Assembly (NCBI GenBank): GCA_023053575.1
Contig: JAKZAP010000011.1
Coordinates: 3,596,001-3,660,000, forward strand
Reading direction: 5' to 3'
Origin: Branchinecta lynchi
Lineage: Eukaryota; Arthropoda; Branchiopoda; Anostraca; Branchinectidae
Length of the DNA: 64,000 nucleotides
How positions within the stretch are numbered: the first letter of the stretch is position 1; every line of letters starts with the position of its first letter. The notes under the pieces are model-generated. The model was not told the DNA's origin. It did no database searches and was given only the letters and a program-made list of their open reading frames with translations. This document shows positions 11,396 to 21,975 of the stretch, in pieces. The position numbers and the translations under genes are program-made.

Positions 11396-11808
11396 TCCGG
11401 CTGAAGCGCTTAAAGGACCCCTCTTGCTTATTGTGAATTTTTGCCTTTTATAATATACTAGCTCCCTTGTCGAGTTATAAGGTTCTAAAATCCCCACCTT
11501 TCTCCATTGTTTCGTTTTGTGCCTACGAAATTTAGCGTTTTTTCGGCCATGCCGAAACAAAGCAAAGTTTGCCGGAGTCTTCAATGTCCGCTGACAACTC
11601 TTTCAAACATAAGGATATGAGAATCTTCTGTTTTTTACTTCTTAGCAGGAAGGCTGGGTAGTGTCGACAAGCGCTAACAAGAAAATCGCTAATGTCAGGT
11701 GGAAAGTAATGGTATTTTTCGAAAAAAAAAATTCTGATCCCTTTCATAGGCAAAAGATCATTTCTAGTAAGAGTTGTGGTTTAAGTTTAACCGAAAAAGG
11801 CTGAGACA

Positions 11809-12075
11809 GGACAATCTAGCTACCCCTCACTTATTCACTTAGAGACGCTTGACGACTCGATGAAAATGTGTTTACTTCACGAATAATCGATTTTCATATA
11901 AGGGAATTTCCCTTTCGGATTTCTGGTACCTACTATGCGCGTGTATCTGTGTTGTATGGTTGACGAAAACAAATTACGAAAAATAAGTGTTCACGCAGTG
12001 AGCTGCCTTCCGCGAAATGATCACTGGCCACTGAAAAGCCGCGTTTGTATTCAGATTCAAATTTTTCGCATTTTA
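11809..12075 (+). repeat. Dispersed repeat D, copy 2
   Basis: It matches 7790-8080 in the same orientation with clear divergence and small indels. It includes TCGGATTTCTGGTACCTA and GTGTTCACGCAGTGAGC. Confidence 0.6.
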
Positions 12076-13089
12076 ATAATTCGAAATCAAAGGAATTTAA
12101 TTGAATTTCTGCTTCAAGTTTGTGCCAGGATAACCCTGAAATAGTTGGCTGTTAGCAGATATCAAGTTTGTTATTTTTCTTTTCCATTTTACTTTTTTAT
12201 CTGCAAGTAAGAAAGCCAAGGTAGTGGAACAGTAAAAAAAGTGTTCAAATAAGCATACCTCTACAGAACGTTGGCAAAAATTGGCATTTGATTTCGGCAA
12301 ATATACCACGGCCAACTCCATCCTTGGAGATATTCTGCCCCCCCCCCCCCCCCCGAGTTTAAAGGCTCCAGCTGAAGCTGAAGCCCCTACAGCCCTCCAC
12401 TGTCCGCTATGAGCATAGTTTCGTCAAATCATTTGGACATGTACTTAATATAATATAATATTTATTTGTGACCCACTGTACAGATTTAAGATAGTGGAGT
12501 AATGAAAGAAAAGAAAAGAAATAAAGATAGTACAACATATCACACACAACAACAAAAAAGCACTCAATGAAAAAGCCGGATGAGGCCGTGGTGCGCACCT
12601 AGGCGGTCATAAATGATTCGTGTGTTGAAGTTCTCAGTTATGTTAGTTTTTAGTCATGTGTCAGCAGCATGTGTCGGTTAGTCCGTCTGGGATGTTTTGT
12701 TTAATAAGTTCGGCCATTCTTGCAGCTATGGTCAACAACGTCAAGTTGCCAACAAGGTTGTCGTTTCTACAGTCTCGCTCAAGTTATGAGCTCTTTTGGT
12801 ATGGAAGATGGTGAAGGTAGAAGGTCATGCCATGACAGTGAGTAGCTATATTCACTCATATAATACCACCATATTAACGACCTGTTTGAGCCCAGTCCAG
12901 ACTTTTTTTTATTAGAATTTTGTATCGCTTATATTAATGGGAGGGGGATTTTTTTTCATCTTTTTCATTTTTTTGTTTTGTTTTACCATACTCTGTCTCT
13001 ACCTCGACGGGTTATAGATAAAATCCAATTCAGTTAGTTTTATTTAAATAGGTTATTTTTTTGGAAGACCTAGCGACAGAGTGTAACGA
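12076..13089. other. Intronic AT-rich spacer with a C17 run
   Basis: No gene is seen. A C17 homopolymer lies at 12338-12354. It is followed by a TCCAGCTGAAGCTGAAGCC stretch and an AT-rich segment at about 12450-12550. Confidence 0.4.
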
Positions 13090-13400
13090 CACCAAAGGTT
13101 TCGATAGGATCCCAAAAATGTAATATTTATTGGACTTCTTGATTCAGATAGTTGAATCTTGTAGATTTCTGAGTCTTCGCTGGCGCCGTTAACATTTGCT
13201 ATTTAGCCATAATCCACCACTTTTTTTTTTTTTAATCCACTTTAAGAGTTTTCGGCAACTTACGGCCAAACAACTAATCAGATGAGAAAACAAAGTTCAT
13301 ATATGGATTCAGCAAGGATGTTTACTCCATTATCTCATCTCTAATCGACTCCAGAAAGGTCCTCCTTGACCAAATTCGTCGTATTTTAGCAGTACTCTCG
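13090..13400 (-). mobile_element. Family A 3' fragment, reverse orientation
   Basis: It reads ACCAAAGGTTTCGATAGGAT then CCCAAAAATG, the reverse complement of the family A 3' terminus. Degraded internal units follow, with GATTCAGCAAGGATG and ATCGACTCCAG. The 5' end is missing. Confidence 0.6.
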
Positions 13401-13559
13401 GCGAACTGAATGCAGAGCAAAAAAGCTAGTGACATAGAGAGGAGAACCTTTCGATCCAAATTTCCGTTTTTTTGCAAATTTTGCCAGCTTATCTGTCAAG
13501 GAAATAAAGTTCAAAATTCGATTCAGCAGTTCCCTTTAGCTGGATACCGAATCTGTAAT

Positions 13560-14033
13560 GGACTTCAGAAAGACGTACCCAGAGGTACCAGGATCTCCGT
13601 CAACATAAAGTTGAGACGGAAAAACTCCACACCTCAGCAAATTGCCGAAGACATGCTAATACCAGAACTAGCGTTTCTTCAGACACAACATTGAATAACA
13701 CGTTCCTTGACTACCACCGCCTGACACCCCACCGTCAACTCTACAAGCAATAACAGGACAGGACCAGGAACCATAACCTACCGTTTTCTGGTCAGCCGCC
13801 GTCTTGGTGCCAGTTCTACAGAAATGTGCCTCCGCCACCTACTGGGAGGAGTGGGGAGCAAGACCAACAAATCTCCAGCCCAGCGTTCTGCAACCTGCAG
13901 AACCCATCTGACAATCGCCACGACGACCTGCAAAGAGGGAGGAAAAGAGTTAAATTTCAAACCAAATCTACTCTGTCACATAACAACCTACCCCTCTTGT
14001 TACTAATAAATACTCAGAGCTTGGTCACACTTG
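13560..14033 (+). pseudogene. CR1/L2-like LINE, part 1 (ORF1/linker and start of endonuclease)
   Basis: The reading frame shifts and has stops, but the last stretch is proline-rich (PPPPTGRSG) and basic. It leads to LLLLINTQSLV at 13990-14030. INTQSL-type peptides open the apurinic-like endonuclease domain of CR1/L2/Jockey-type non-LTR retrotransposons. The frame stops exactly where the 6-kb foldback element begins. The LINE resumes near 20330. The 5' start is not defined. Confidence 0.55.
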
Positions 14034-14044
14034 CAGGGTGGGGA

Positions 14045-14190
14045 ATGTGGTCCACCAGTCTCACGGCCGTTTTGAAAATCGAACACACCAGTCTCACTGT
14101 TTCGAACCACCAGTCTCATAAAAATGGCGCCGGGAACCAGCAGTCTCGGAAACGAGACCAACAGTCTCAAATTCAGACCAACAGTCTCAT
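14045..14190 (+). repeat. Left CAGTCTC module of the foldback terminus
   Basis: Six or more copies of CCACCAGTCTC or CCAACAGTCTC occur at irregular 12-30 bp spacing, around GGCGCCGGGAACCAGCAG. The right arm has the inverse set (GAGACTGGTGG). Repeated subterminal motifs like this often bind transposase. That role is inferred. Confidence 0.7.
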
Positions 14191-14574
14191 CTAATTTCCA
14201 ATTTTTTTAAAGTAAAAAAGTGTTTTCTTTGTTTTTCTCTGTCAGTCCCTTGAATTACGCGCTTGTGTCAGCACTACAGGTAGAGTGAAGCTTGGGCTTT
14301 CAATACATGTATTCATCTCTGCTATTGGCTTGGTACTTCTCAGTGAATAGGGCTCTGAAAAAGCTAGTCAGCTTGGCTTAGTCAGTTTGTTGCTGGGTTC
14401 CTATGGTAAACTCATTAGCTGTTTTTTTTTAACTGCCCTGCTTGATACTGTTGAATGTTTTGTCGCCTAACTGTTCAGTTCACCTGACTGGCTGGTCCAG
14501 TATTAGTTTGTTCCATTCTTTTTCCATGCATTTTCCATGCTTAAAATACTATTCTGAGGCTGTCTCTACACAAC

Positions 14575-16015
14575 TACAGTAAGCGGTCAAGTATCGCTCA
14601 ATGGAACCTATTATCGCTCACCAAAGCTGCGTTTGATTTGCATTGACTGATAGCGTTCGATTTATCCAGTCGACTGAGATTTTGGACTAAAATTTGACTT
14701 TTGACAACCGAGAATAAATGGTCATTCGTTCCATGGTTAAGCGGTTAAGCTACAGTAAGTGGTCAAGTAACGCTCAATGTACCTATCACCGCTCACCAGA
14801 GCTGGGTTCGATCCGCATTTCCAGTCGACTGAAATCATCATTTCGCTGTTTCATTTGCTATTCTCAGTTGACTGATAGCGTTCAATTTATCCAGTTGACT
14901 GACATTGTCGACTAAAGGTGACTTTTGACAACAGAGAACAAACAGTCATTTGTTCCATGGATAACCAGTTAAAGTAAGCGGTCAAGTATCGCTCAATGGA
15001 ACATTTTATCTCTCACTAGAGCTGCATTTGATTTGCATTTCCAGTTAACTTAAATCGTCATTTTGCAGTTTTATTTCCTATTCTCAGTTGACTGATAGGT
15101 TCTATTTATCCAGTCGACTGACATTGTCCACTAAAAGTTGACTTTGGACAACCGACAACAAATGGTCATTCGTTCCATGGATAACCGGTTAACCAACAGT
15201 AAGTGGTCAAGTATCGCTCAATGGAAGACTTTATCGCTCACCAGAGCTGCGTTTGATTTGCATTTCCAGGTGACTGAAATAATCTTTTTGCTGTTTTATT
15301 TGCTATTCTCAGTTAGCATTCAATTTATCCAGTCGACTCAGATTGTCTTTCTTGGGATTTTCTAACTTTACAACCAGTTTTGGTAGATTTAAGCATGGAC
15401 TTTCCACAGATATGTGTATCTCTGATATTGGCTTAGTCACTTTCTTGCTGGTGTCCTTTGATAAACTCACTAGCTGTGTTTTTTTTAACTGACCTGCTAG
15501 ACCCTGTTGAATCTTTTGTTGTCTCACTATTCAGTTCACCTGACTGCCTGGTCCGGTACTAGTTCGTTCCATGCATTTTCCATGCTTAAAATACTATTTT
15601 GGGGCTGTCTCTACACAACTACAGTAAGCGGTCAAGTAACACTCAATGGAATCTATTATCGCTCACCAGAGCTGCGTTTGATTCACATTTCCAGTTGACT
15701 TAAGCTATTAATTTGCCGTTTTATTTGCTATTCTCAGTTGACTGATAGCGTTAAATTTATCCAATCTATTGAGATTGTCCACTAAAAGTTGACTTTGGAC
15801 GACCGACAACAAATGGTCATTCGTTCCTGATTCGTTCCATGGACCACCGGTTAACCAACAGTAAGCGGTCAAGTATTGCTCAATGGAACATTTTATCGCT
15901 CACCAGAGCTGCGTTTGATTTGCATTTCCAGTTGACTGAAATAATCTTTTTGCCGTTTTATTTGCTATTCTCAGTTAGCATTCAATTTATCCAGTAGACT
16001 CAGGTTGTCGACAAA
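14575..16015 (+). repeat. Left-arm array of ~220-bp units
   Basis: The units are marked by AGTAAGCGGTCAAGTATCGC (about 14579, 14757, 14974, 15199, 15624, 15859). Each carries TCACCAGAGCTGCGTTTGAT, TTGCTATTCTCAGTTGACTG and, near its end, CCATGG-TTAACCGGTTAACC. Spacing is 177-237 bp with one double-length gap. The units are diverged and non-coding. Confidence 0.75.
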
Positions 16016-17148
16016 AAGTTGACTTTTGCCGATCGAGATAAAATGGTAATTCATTCCATGGTTAACCGGTCAACCTACAGTAAGCAGTCAAGTATCGCTC
16101 AATGGAACCTATTATCACTCACCAGAGCTGCATTCTATTCGCATTTCCAGCTAACTTAAATCATCATTTTACTCTGTTATTTGCTGTTCTCAGTTGATTC
16201 ATATTGTTCGATTTAGCTCTTGGCAAGGGTGTGGAAACTCAAGAAGGTAAGGGAACATCACTAAAACAATATGACAAAGCGACCTAATCATGTTCTATAA
16301 TATTAAGACAATTACTAAAATTACCCTTTGCTTGTCTCCTTGATAATGCTGTACGTAGCAGCTTCAGTTTGAGGGTCTCATGAAGAGACCTCTTACGTGG
16401 ACAAATTTATAGTACTTCAACCTACAAACAATAGTATGTTTGTAACATACAATAGTATGTTCCTATAACAAGAGCAACATCTGTAGAGGAGATAGTACTT
16501 CAACAATTAGAAAAAGAGTGAGAGGAATATTCATGGAGGACTAGTAAAACATATGGTATGTGAAAAAAGAATCACCAAAAAGTTGACTTTTGACGATCGA
16601 GATAAAATGGTAATTCATTCCATGGTTAACCGGTTAACCTACAGTAAGCAGTCAAGTATCGCTCAATGTAACCTATTATCACTCACCAGAGCTGCATTCT
16701 ATTTGCATTGCCAGCTAACTTAAATCATCACTTTACTCTGTTATTTGCTGTTCTCAGTTGATTCATATTGTTCGATTTAGCTCTTGGCAAGGGTGTGGAA
16801 ACTGAAGAAGGTAATGGAACATCACTAAAACAATATGACAAAGTGACCTAATCATGTTCTATAACATTTAGACAATTCCTAAAATTACCCTTTGCTTGTC
16901 TCCTTGATGATGCTGTACGTAGCAGCTTCAATTTGAGGGTCTCATGAAGAGACCTCTTACGTGCACCAATCTATAGTACTTCAACATACAAACAATAGTA
17001 TGTCTGTAACATACAATAGTATGTTCCTACAACAAGAGCAACATCTGCAGAGGAGATAGTACTTCAACAATTAAAAAAAGAGTGAGAGGAATATTCATGG
17101 AGGACTAGTAAAGAACATATGGTATGTGAAAAAAGAATCACCAAAACC
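16015..17148 (+). repeat. Central ~565-bp tandem duplication in the foldback element
   Basis: Positions 16015-16579 and 16580-17148 are two close copies, from GTTGACTTTTG-CGATCGAG to GGTATGTGAAAAAAGAATCA. Each includes one array unit plus a segment with CTCTTGGCAAGGGTGTGGAA, CAATAGTATGT and AGAGTGAGAGGAATATTCAT. It sits at the loop between the arms and has no ORF. Confidence 0.75.
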
Positions 17149-17375
17149 AACAAAACAAAAATTACCAGAGTGGGTGCGTTAGTTCATGTAGGTTAACTTG
17201 AACACTTTTAGCTAGGACTTCCATAGCCAGTGTAAAACATTAAGAATAAGCTTATTTTTTTTTACCATCATTGGATAGGTAGGGTACTCTGTAGCACCAG
17301 ATTTGTTAGAACATGAAAAAATGTCGGCCTCATGGCCGCAATTTGAAATGACCAGTAAAAGGTGACCGGTTGGTT
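17149..17375. other. Unique loop segment of the foldback element
   Basis: About 230 bp follow the central duplication before the right arm begins. They contain GGTGACCGGTTGGTTGGATT and a short T-run. Nothing coding is seen. Confidence 0.4.
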
Positions 17376-19280
17376 GGATTCCGCAATCTTTTTCTCAACC
17401 TACGCTTATATTCTCGGTTAACCATGGAATGAATGACCATTTGTTCTCAGTTGTCAACTTTTAGTTGACAATCTCAGTCAACTGGATAAGTTGTATGCTA
17501 TCAGTCAACTGATAATAGCAAATAAAACAGCAAAAACATGATTTAATTCAACTGGAAATGCAAATCGAACCCAGCTCTGGTGAGCGATAATAAGTTCCAT
17601 TGAGCATTACTTGACCGCTTACTGTAGCTTAACCGGTTAACCATGGAACAAATGACCATTTGTTCTCGGTTGTCAAAAGTCAACTTTTAATCAACAATTT
17701 CAGTCGAATGGATAAATTGAACGCTGTCAGTCAACTGAGAATAGCAAATAAAACAGCAAAAACATGATTTAATTCAACTGGAAATGCAAATCGAACCCAG
17801 CTCTGGTGAGCGATAATAAGTTCCATTGAGCATTACTTGACCGCTTACTGTAGCTTAACCGGTTAACCATGGAACAAATGACCATTTGTTCTCGGTTGTC
17901 AAAAGTCAACTTTTAATCAACAATTTCAGTCGAATGGATAAATTGAACGCTGTCAGTCAACTGAGAATAGCAAATAAAACAGCAAAAAGATGATTTAATT
18001 CAACTGGAAATGCAAATCGGACCCATCTCTGGTGAGCGATAATAAGTTCCATTGAGCGTTACTCTTGACCGCTTAACCCATCTCTGGTGAGCGAATAATA
18101 AGTTCCATTGAGCGTTACTCTTGACCGCTTACTGTAGCTTAACCGGTTAACCATGGAATGAATGACCATTCGTTCTTGGTTGTCAAAAGTCAGCTTTTAA
18201 TCGACAATTTATGTCGACTGGATAAATCAAACGCTTTCGGTCAACTGAGAATAGCAAATAAAACGGAAAAATTATGATTTAAGTCAACTGGAAAGGCGAA
18301 TCGAACGCAGCCCTGGTGAGCGAGAATAGGTTCCATTGAGTTTACTTGACAGCTTACTGTAGGTTAACCGGTTAACCATGGAACAAATGACCATTTGTTC
18401 TCGGTTGTCAAAAGTCAACTTTTAATCAACAATTTCAGTCGAATGGATAAATTGAACGCTGTCAGTCAACTGAGAATAGCAAATAAAACAGCAAAAAGAT
18501 GATTTAATTCAACTGGAAATGCAAATCGGACCCATCTCTGGTGAGCGATAATAAGTTCCATTGAGCGTTACTCTTGACCGCTTACTGTAGCTTAACCGGT
18601 TAACCATGGAATGAATGACCATTCGTTCTTGGTTGTCAAAAGTCAGCTTTTAATCGACAATTTATGTCGACTGGATAAATCAAACGCTTTCGGTCAACTG
18701 AGAATAGCAAATAAAACGGAAAAATTATGATTTAAGTCAACTGGAAAGGCGAATCGAACGCAGCCCTGGTGAGCGAGAATAGGTTCCATTGAGTTTACTT
18801 GACAGCTTACTGTAGGTTAACCGGTTAACCATGGAACAAATCACCATTTGTTCTCGTTTGTCAAAAGTCAACTTTCAGTCAACAATCTCAATAGATTGGA
18901 TAAGCCAAGAGCTAAATCGAACAATATGAATCAACTGAGAACAGCAAATAAAACAGTAAAATGATGGTTTAAGTTAGCTGGAAATGCGAATAGAATGCAG
19001 CTCTGGTGAGCGATAAAATGTTCCATTGAGCGATACTTGACAGCTTACTCTTGGTTAACCGGTTATCCATAGAACAAATGACCATTTGTTGTCGGTCTTC
19101 CAAAGTCAACTTTTAGTGGACAATCTCCATAGATTGGATACATTGAACGCTATCAGTCAACTGAGAATAGCAAATAAAACGGCAAAATAACAACTTAAGT
19201 CAACTGGAAATGCGAATCAAACGCAGCTCTGGTGAGCGATAATAGGTTCCATTGAGTGTTACTTGACCGCTTACTGTAGT
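17376..19280 (-). repeat. Right-arm array of ~220-240-bp units
   Basis: These are inverted copies of the left-arm units. TTGACCGCTTACTGTAG or a close variant occurs near 17608, 17847, 18125, 18347, 18576, 18807, 19048 and 19266. Neighbouring units at 17640-17870 and 17880-18060, and those at 18140-18370 and 18600-18830, are nearly identical. This suggests recent unequal exchange within the arm. Confidence 0.75.
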
Positions 19281-20329
19281 TGTGTAGAGACAGCCTCAGA
19301 ATAGTATTTTAAGCATGGAAAATGCATGGAAAAAGAATGGAACAAACTAATACCGGACCAGTCAGTCAGGTGAACTGAACAGTGAGGCGACAAAACATTC
19401 AACAGTATCAAGCAGGGCAGTTAAAAAAAAACAGCTAATGAGTTTACCATAGGAACCCAGCAACAAACTGACTAAGCCAGTATCAGAGATACATGGATGT
19501 CTATCTACCAAAACTGGTCGCAAAGTTAGAAAATTCCAAGAAATCGCATAGACAGCCTAGAAATTACATTTGTTTACCAAAACAGTTTTTTCAGAGCCAC
19601 CCAATGTGACACTTGGTAATCCAGTAACAGTGAATCATATATCGTTTGAAAGCCCAGGCTTCACTTTACCTGTTGTAGTTGGCAGAGTAGCAGAATTCTA
19701 TTAAACAACACAGAAAACAAAAAAATAATTTTTTTTGCTTTTTCAGAGCCCTACTCACTGAGAAGTACCAAGCCAATAGCAGAGATGAATACATGTATTG
19801 AAAGCCCAAGCTTCACTCTACCTGTTGTGCTGACACAAGCGCGTAATTCAAGGGACTGACAGAGAAAAACAAAGAAAACACTTTTTTACTTTAAATAAAT
19901 TGGAAATTAGATGAGACTGTTGGTCTGAATTTGAGACTGTTGGTCTCGTTTCCGAGACTGGTGGTTCCCGGCGCCATTTTTCTGAGACTGATGGTTCAAA
20001 ACAGTGAGACTGGTGTGTTCCGCGAATGAGACTGGTGGACCACATTCCCCACCCTGACTTGGCTCATTTCCTGGCTTTTTGGGTTGCAAAAGTAGAAAAA
20101 GAATAAGAAAAAGATACAACTAATTCTGAATGTTGTCGTTTTAGATTCGGAGATCCATTAGAGCAAAACAGCGTGTATAATTATGTTACAGGAACCCTGA
20201 TTGACTCCTAATTGCAGTCTACTCATAATCTTCAAGCTGCCACAAAGCCCATCAAATCTTACATCCTCTAGAGATTTTCAGTTGTCTGTAGAATAGGCGG
20301 CTTTTTGAGCCCAGTGGGAGCAAGCTCTC

Positions 20330-20875
20330 ATTCCATTGGCAATAAGATTGACGAGCTTGATGACTTACTGGATCGCGACAGCACTGACGTATGCCATAAC
20401 TGAAACATGGGTTCCGTCGGCATATCTGGTCCAAATTGACGGCAACAGCACAAACTTATTACCTAGATGCAGTGAAGGTTGCCAGCCTGTTCAGCAAGGA
20501 GGCGGTGTTGGTTTCATTTGCAGAAATTCCATTAAAAGCAGGGTACTTGAAATACCAATCACACGTGAACGCTAGATTGAAGTTCTGTGGATATGGACTC
20601 GGCCAAAGAATTTACCTAAGACATTTGGATCAGCTAACTACGGAGTCGTTTACTTCCCTCCCCAGGGGCCAGGGCCCCTATAGGAGGCAGCTGATATCGT
20701 ATTTACAGACCTGCATTGACTGGATCAGAAGCAAATACCCATATGCTGCGTTGTTAATCGTTCGCGATTTCAACGACATTGGACCCAAGTGGGTCGCCGA
20801 TTCCTTGTCCCTGAAGCAGCTGGTAATGTGCCCAACGCGGCAAACTCAAACCCTTGATCTAGTTTTTGGGATCCC
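20330..20875 (+). pseudogene. LINE part 2: endonuclease domain
   Basis: After the foldback element the endonuclease continues with NKIDELDDLLDRDSTDV, then, after a frameshift, ITETWVPSAYL, the ETW motif of apurinic-like LINE endonucleases. The frame at 20436-20951 gives YLQTCIDWIRSKYP, VRDFND (canonical GDFN, here Gly to Arg) and SLKQLV..PTRQTQTLDLVF. The domain stops at LVF, where family A copy 3 is inserted. 20062-20330 lies between the foldback element and this frame and is unassigned. The copy is dead. Confidence 0.75.
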
Positions 20876-21975
20876 TAAACGTAAGTGGAGGGATACCTAT
20901 GACATCGCAAAAGTTGTCCGTCAGACCGTCCGTCCGTCTGTCCGTCTGTAAGCACGATAACTCTCGAAGGGAATGAGATATTTTGATAAAACTTGGTGTG
21001 AGGATTCGTTGGGTCGTCGGACCAGTCGAGTTCGTAGATGGGCTTTGTAGCCCTACATTTAGGGGTGGGAGAGGGGGTTCAAATTAAGGGGCAAACAAAA
21101 TATTTTGAAACAGCTAATGTGATAGTCGATTATGGGGTAAGAAGACATGCTGAACACGATGGTCAAAAACCGGCCGAAACCGGAAAGTTTGTTAAAAGGA
21201 AAAGTTTATTTGAAGTTGATTAGATATTCGATTCAGGGGTAGGAAGACATGCTGAAGACGATGGTGAAAACCATTTTCTCGACGGACAAGTAGTTCGCCC
21301 AGAATCTGGCCCAAACCGGAAAGTTTGTTAAAATTAAAATTTTGTATTTGGAGTTGATTAGATGTTCGAATAAGGGCAAGAAGACGTGCTGAACACTTAT
21401 GGGAAAATAATTTTTTACCCGGACATGTAGTTCGCCCGTAATCCGGCCAAAACCGGAAAATTGTTAGAAGTTAAAGTTTTATTTCTGGTTGATTAGATAA
21501 CCGATTTAGGGGTAAGAAGAGATGCTGAATCCGTGTGTGATAGTCATATTTTACCCGGACATATAGTTCGACCGGAATCCGGCTGGAGTCGGAAAATTTC
21601 TTGTAAGGTAAATTTTTATTTGAAGTTGATTAGATGTTAATTATTGGGGAAAGAAGATACCCTGAGTTCGTTTTTTAGCTTTCTTTTTTCGCCGGACAAG
21701 TAGTTCTGGAGTTTGGCCGAAACCGGGAAATTGGCAGAAGTGGCAGGAAGTTTTCGTCAAAACAGATATGACTTATAGGGGTAAACACACATGCTGAATC
21801 CAAATCTGAACTTGGTTTTCTCAGACGATTAGCTCTTTGGCCTTAATCTTTTTCTGAATTTTAATTGTAAAAACGTTCAAGGAGTCTGGATATCACTGGA
21901 TCTGGCCAAGACAAGACCCAGTTGTCTGGATCAGATATTGCATTTTTGGGATCCCATCGGAACCTTTGGTCTTGT
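20876..21975 (+). mobile_element. Family A element, copy 3 (inside the LINE)
   Basis: The ends are TTGGGATCCCTAAACGTAAG and GGGATCCCATCGGAACCTTT..GGTCTTGT. It interrupts the LINE frame between CTA GTT TT and TCC AAC TGC, so the element's limits are set by the host gene. Apart from T residues there is no target duplication. Six diverged ~130-bp units lie inside. Confidence 0.85.

Larger units (their letters stand above)
14034..20056. mobile_element. 6-kb foldback element inserted in a LINE
   Basis: The termini CAGGGTGGGGAATGTGGTCC (14034) and the exact inverse ending CCCCACCCTG (20056) are flanked by the direct repeat ACTTG (14029-14033 and 20057-20061). The arms are long: 14034-16240 and 17370-20056 are inverted copies throughout. 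Outer parts hold the CAGTCTC module (14045-14190 and 19910-20040) and a unique ~370-bp segment. Inner parts are arrays of ~220-bp units. The ~1.1-kb centre is a tandem duplication. No transposase frame is visible, so it is non-autonomous. The 5-bp duplication is unlike hAT (8 bp), so the superfamily is open. Confidence 0.88.

Noticed and set aside
12338..12354. C17 homopolymer (also C16 at 37225)
   Set aside because: A simple low-complexity tract, probably related to family B G-runs. No function is claimed.
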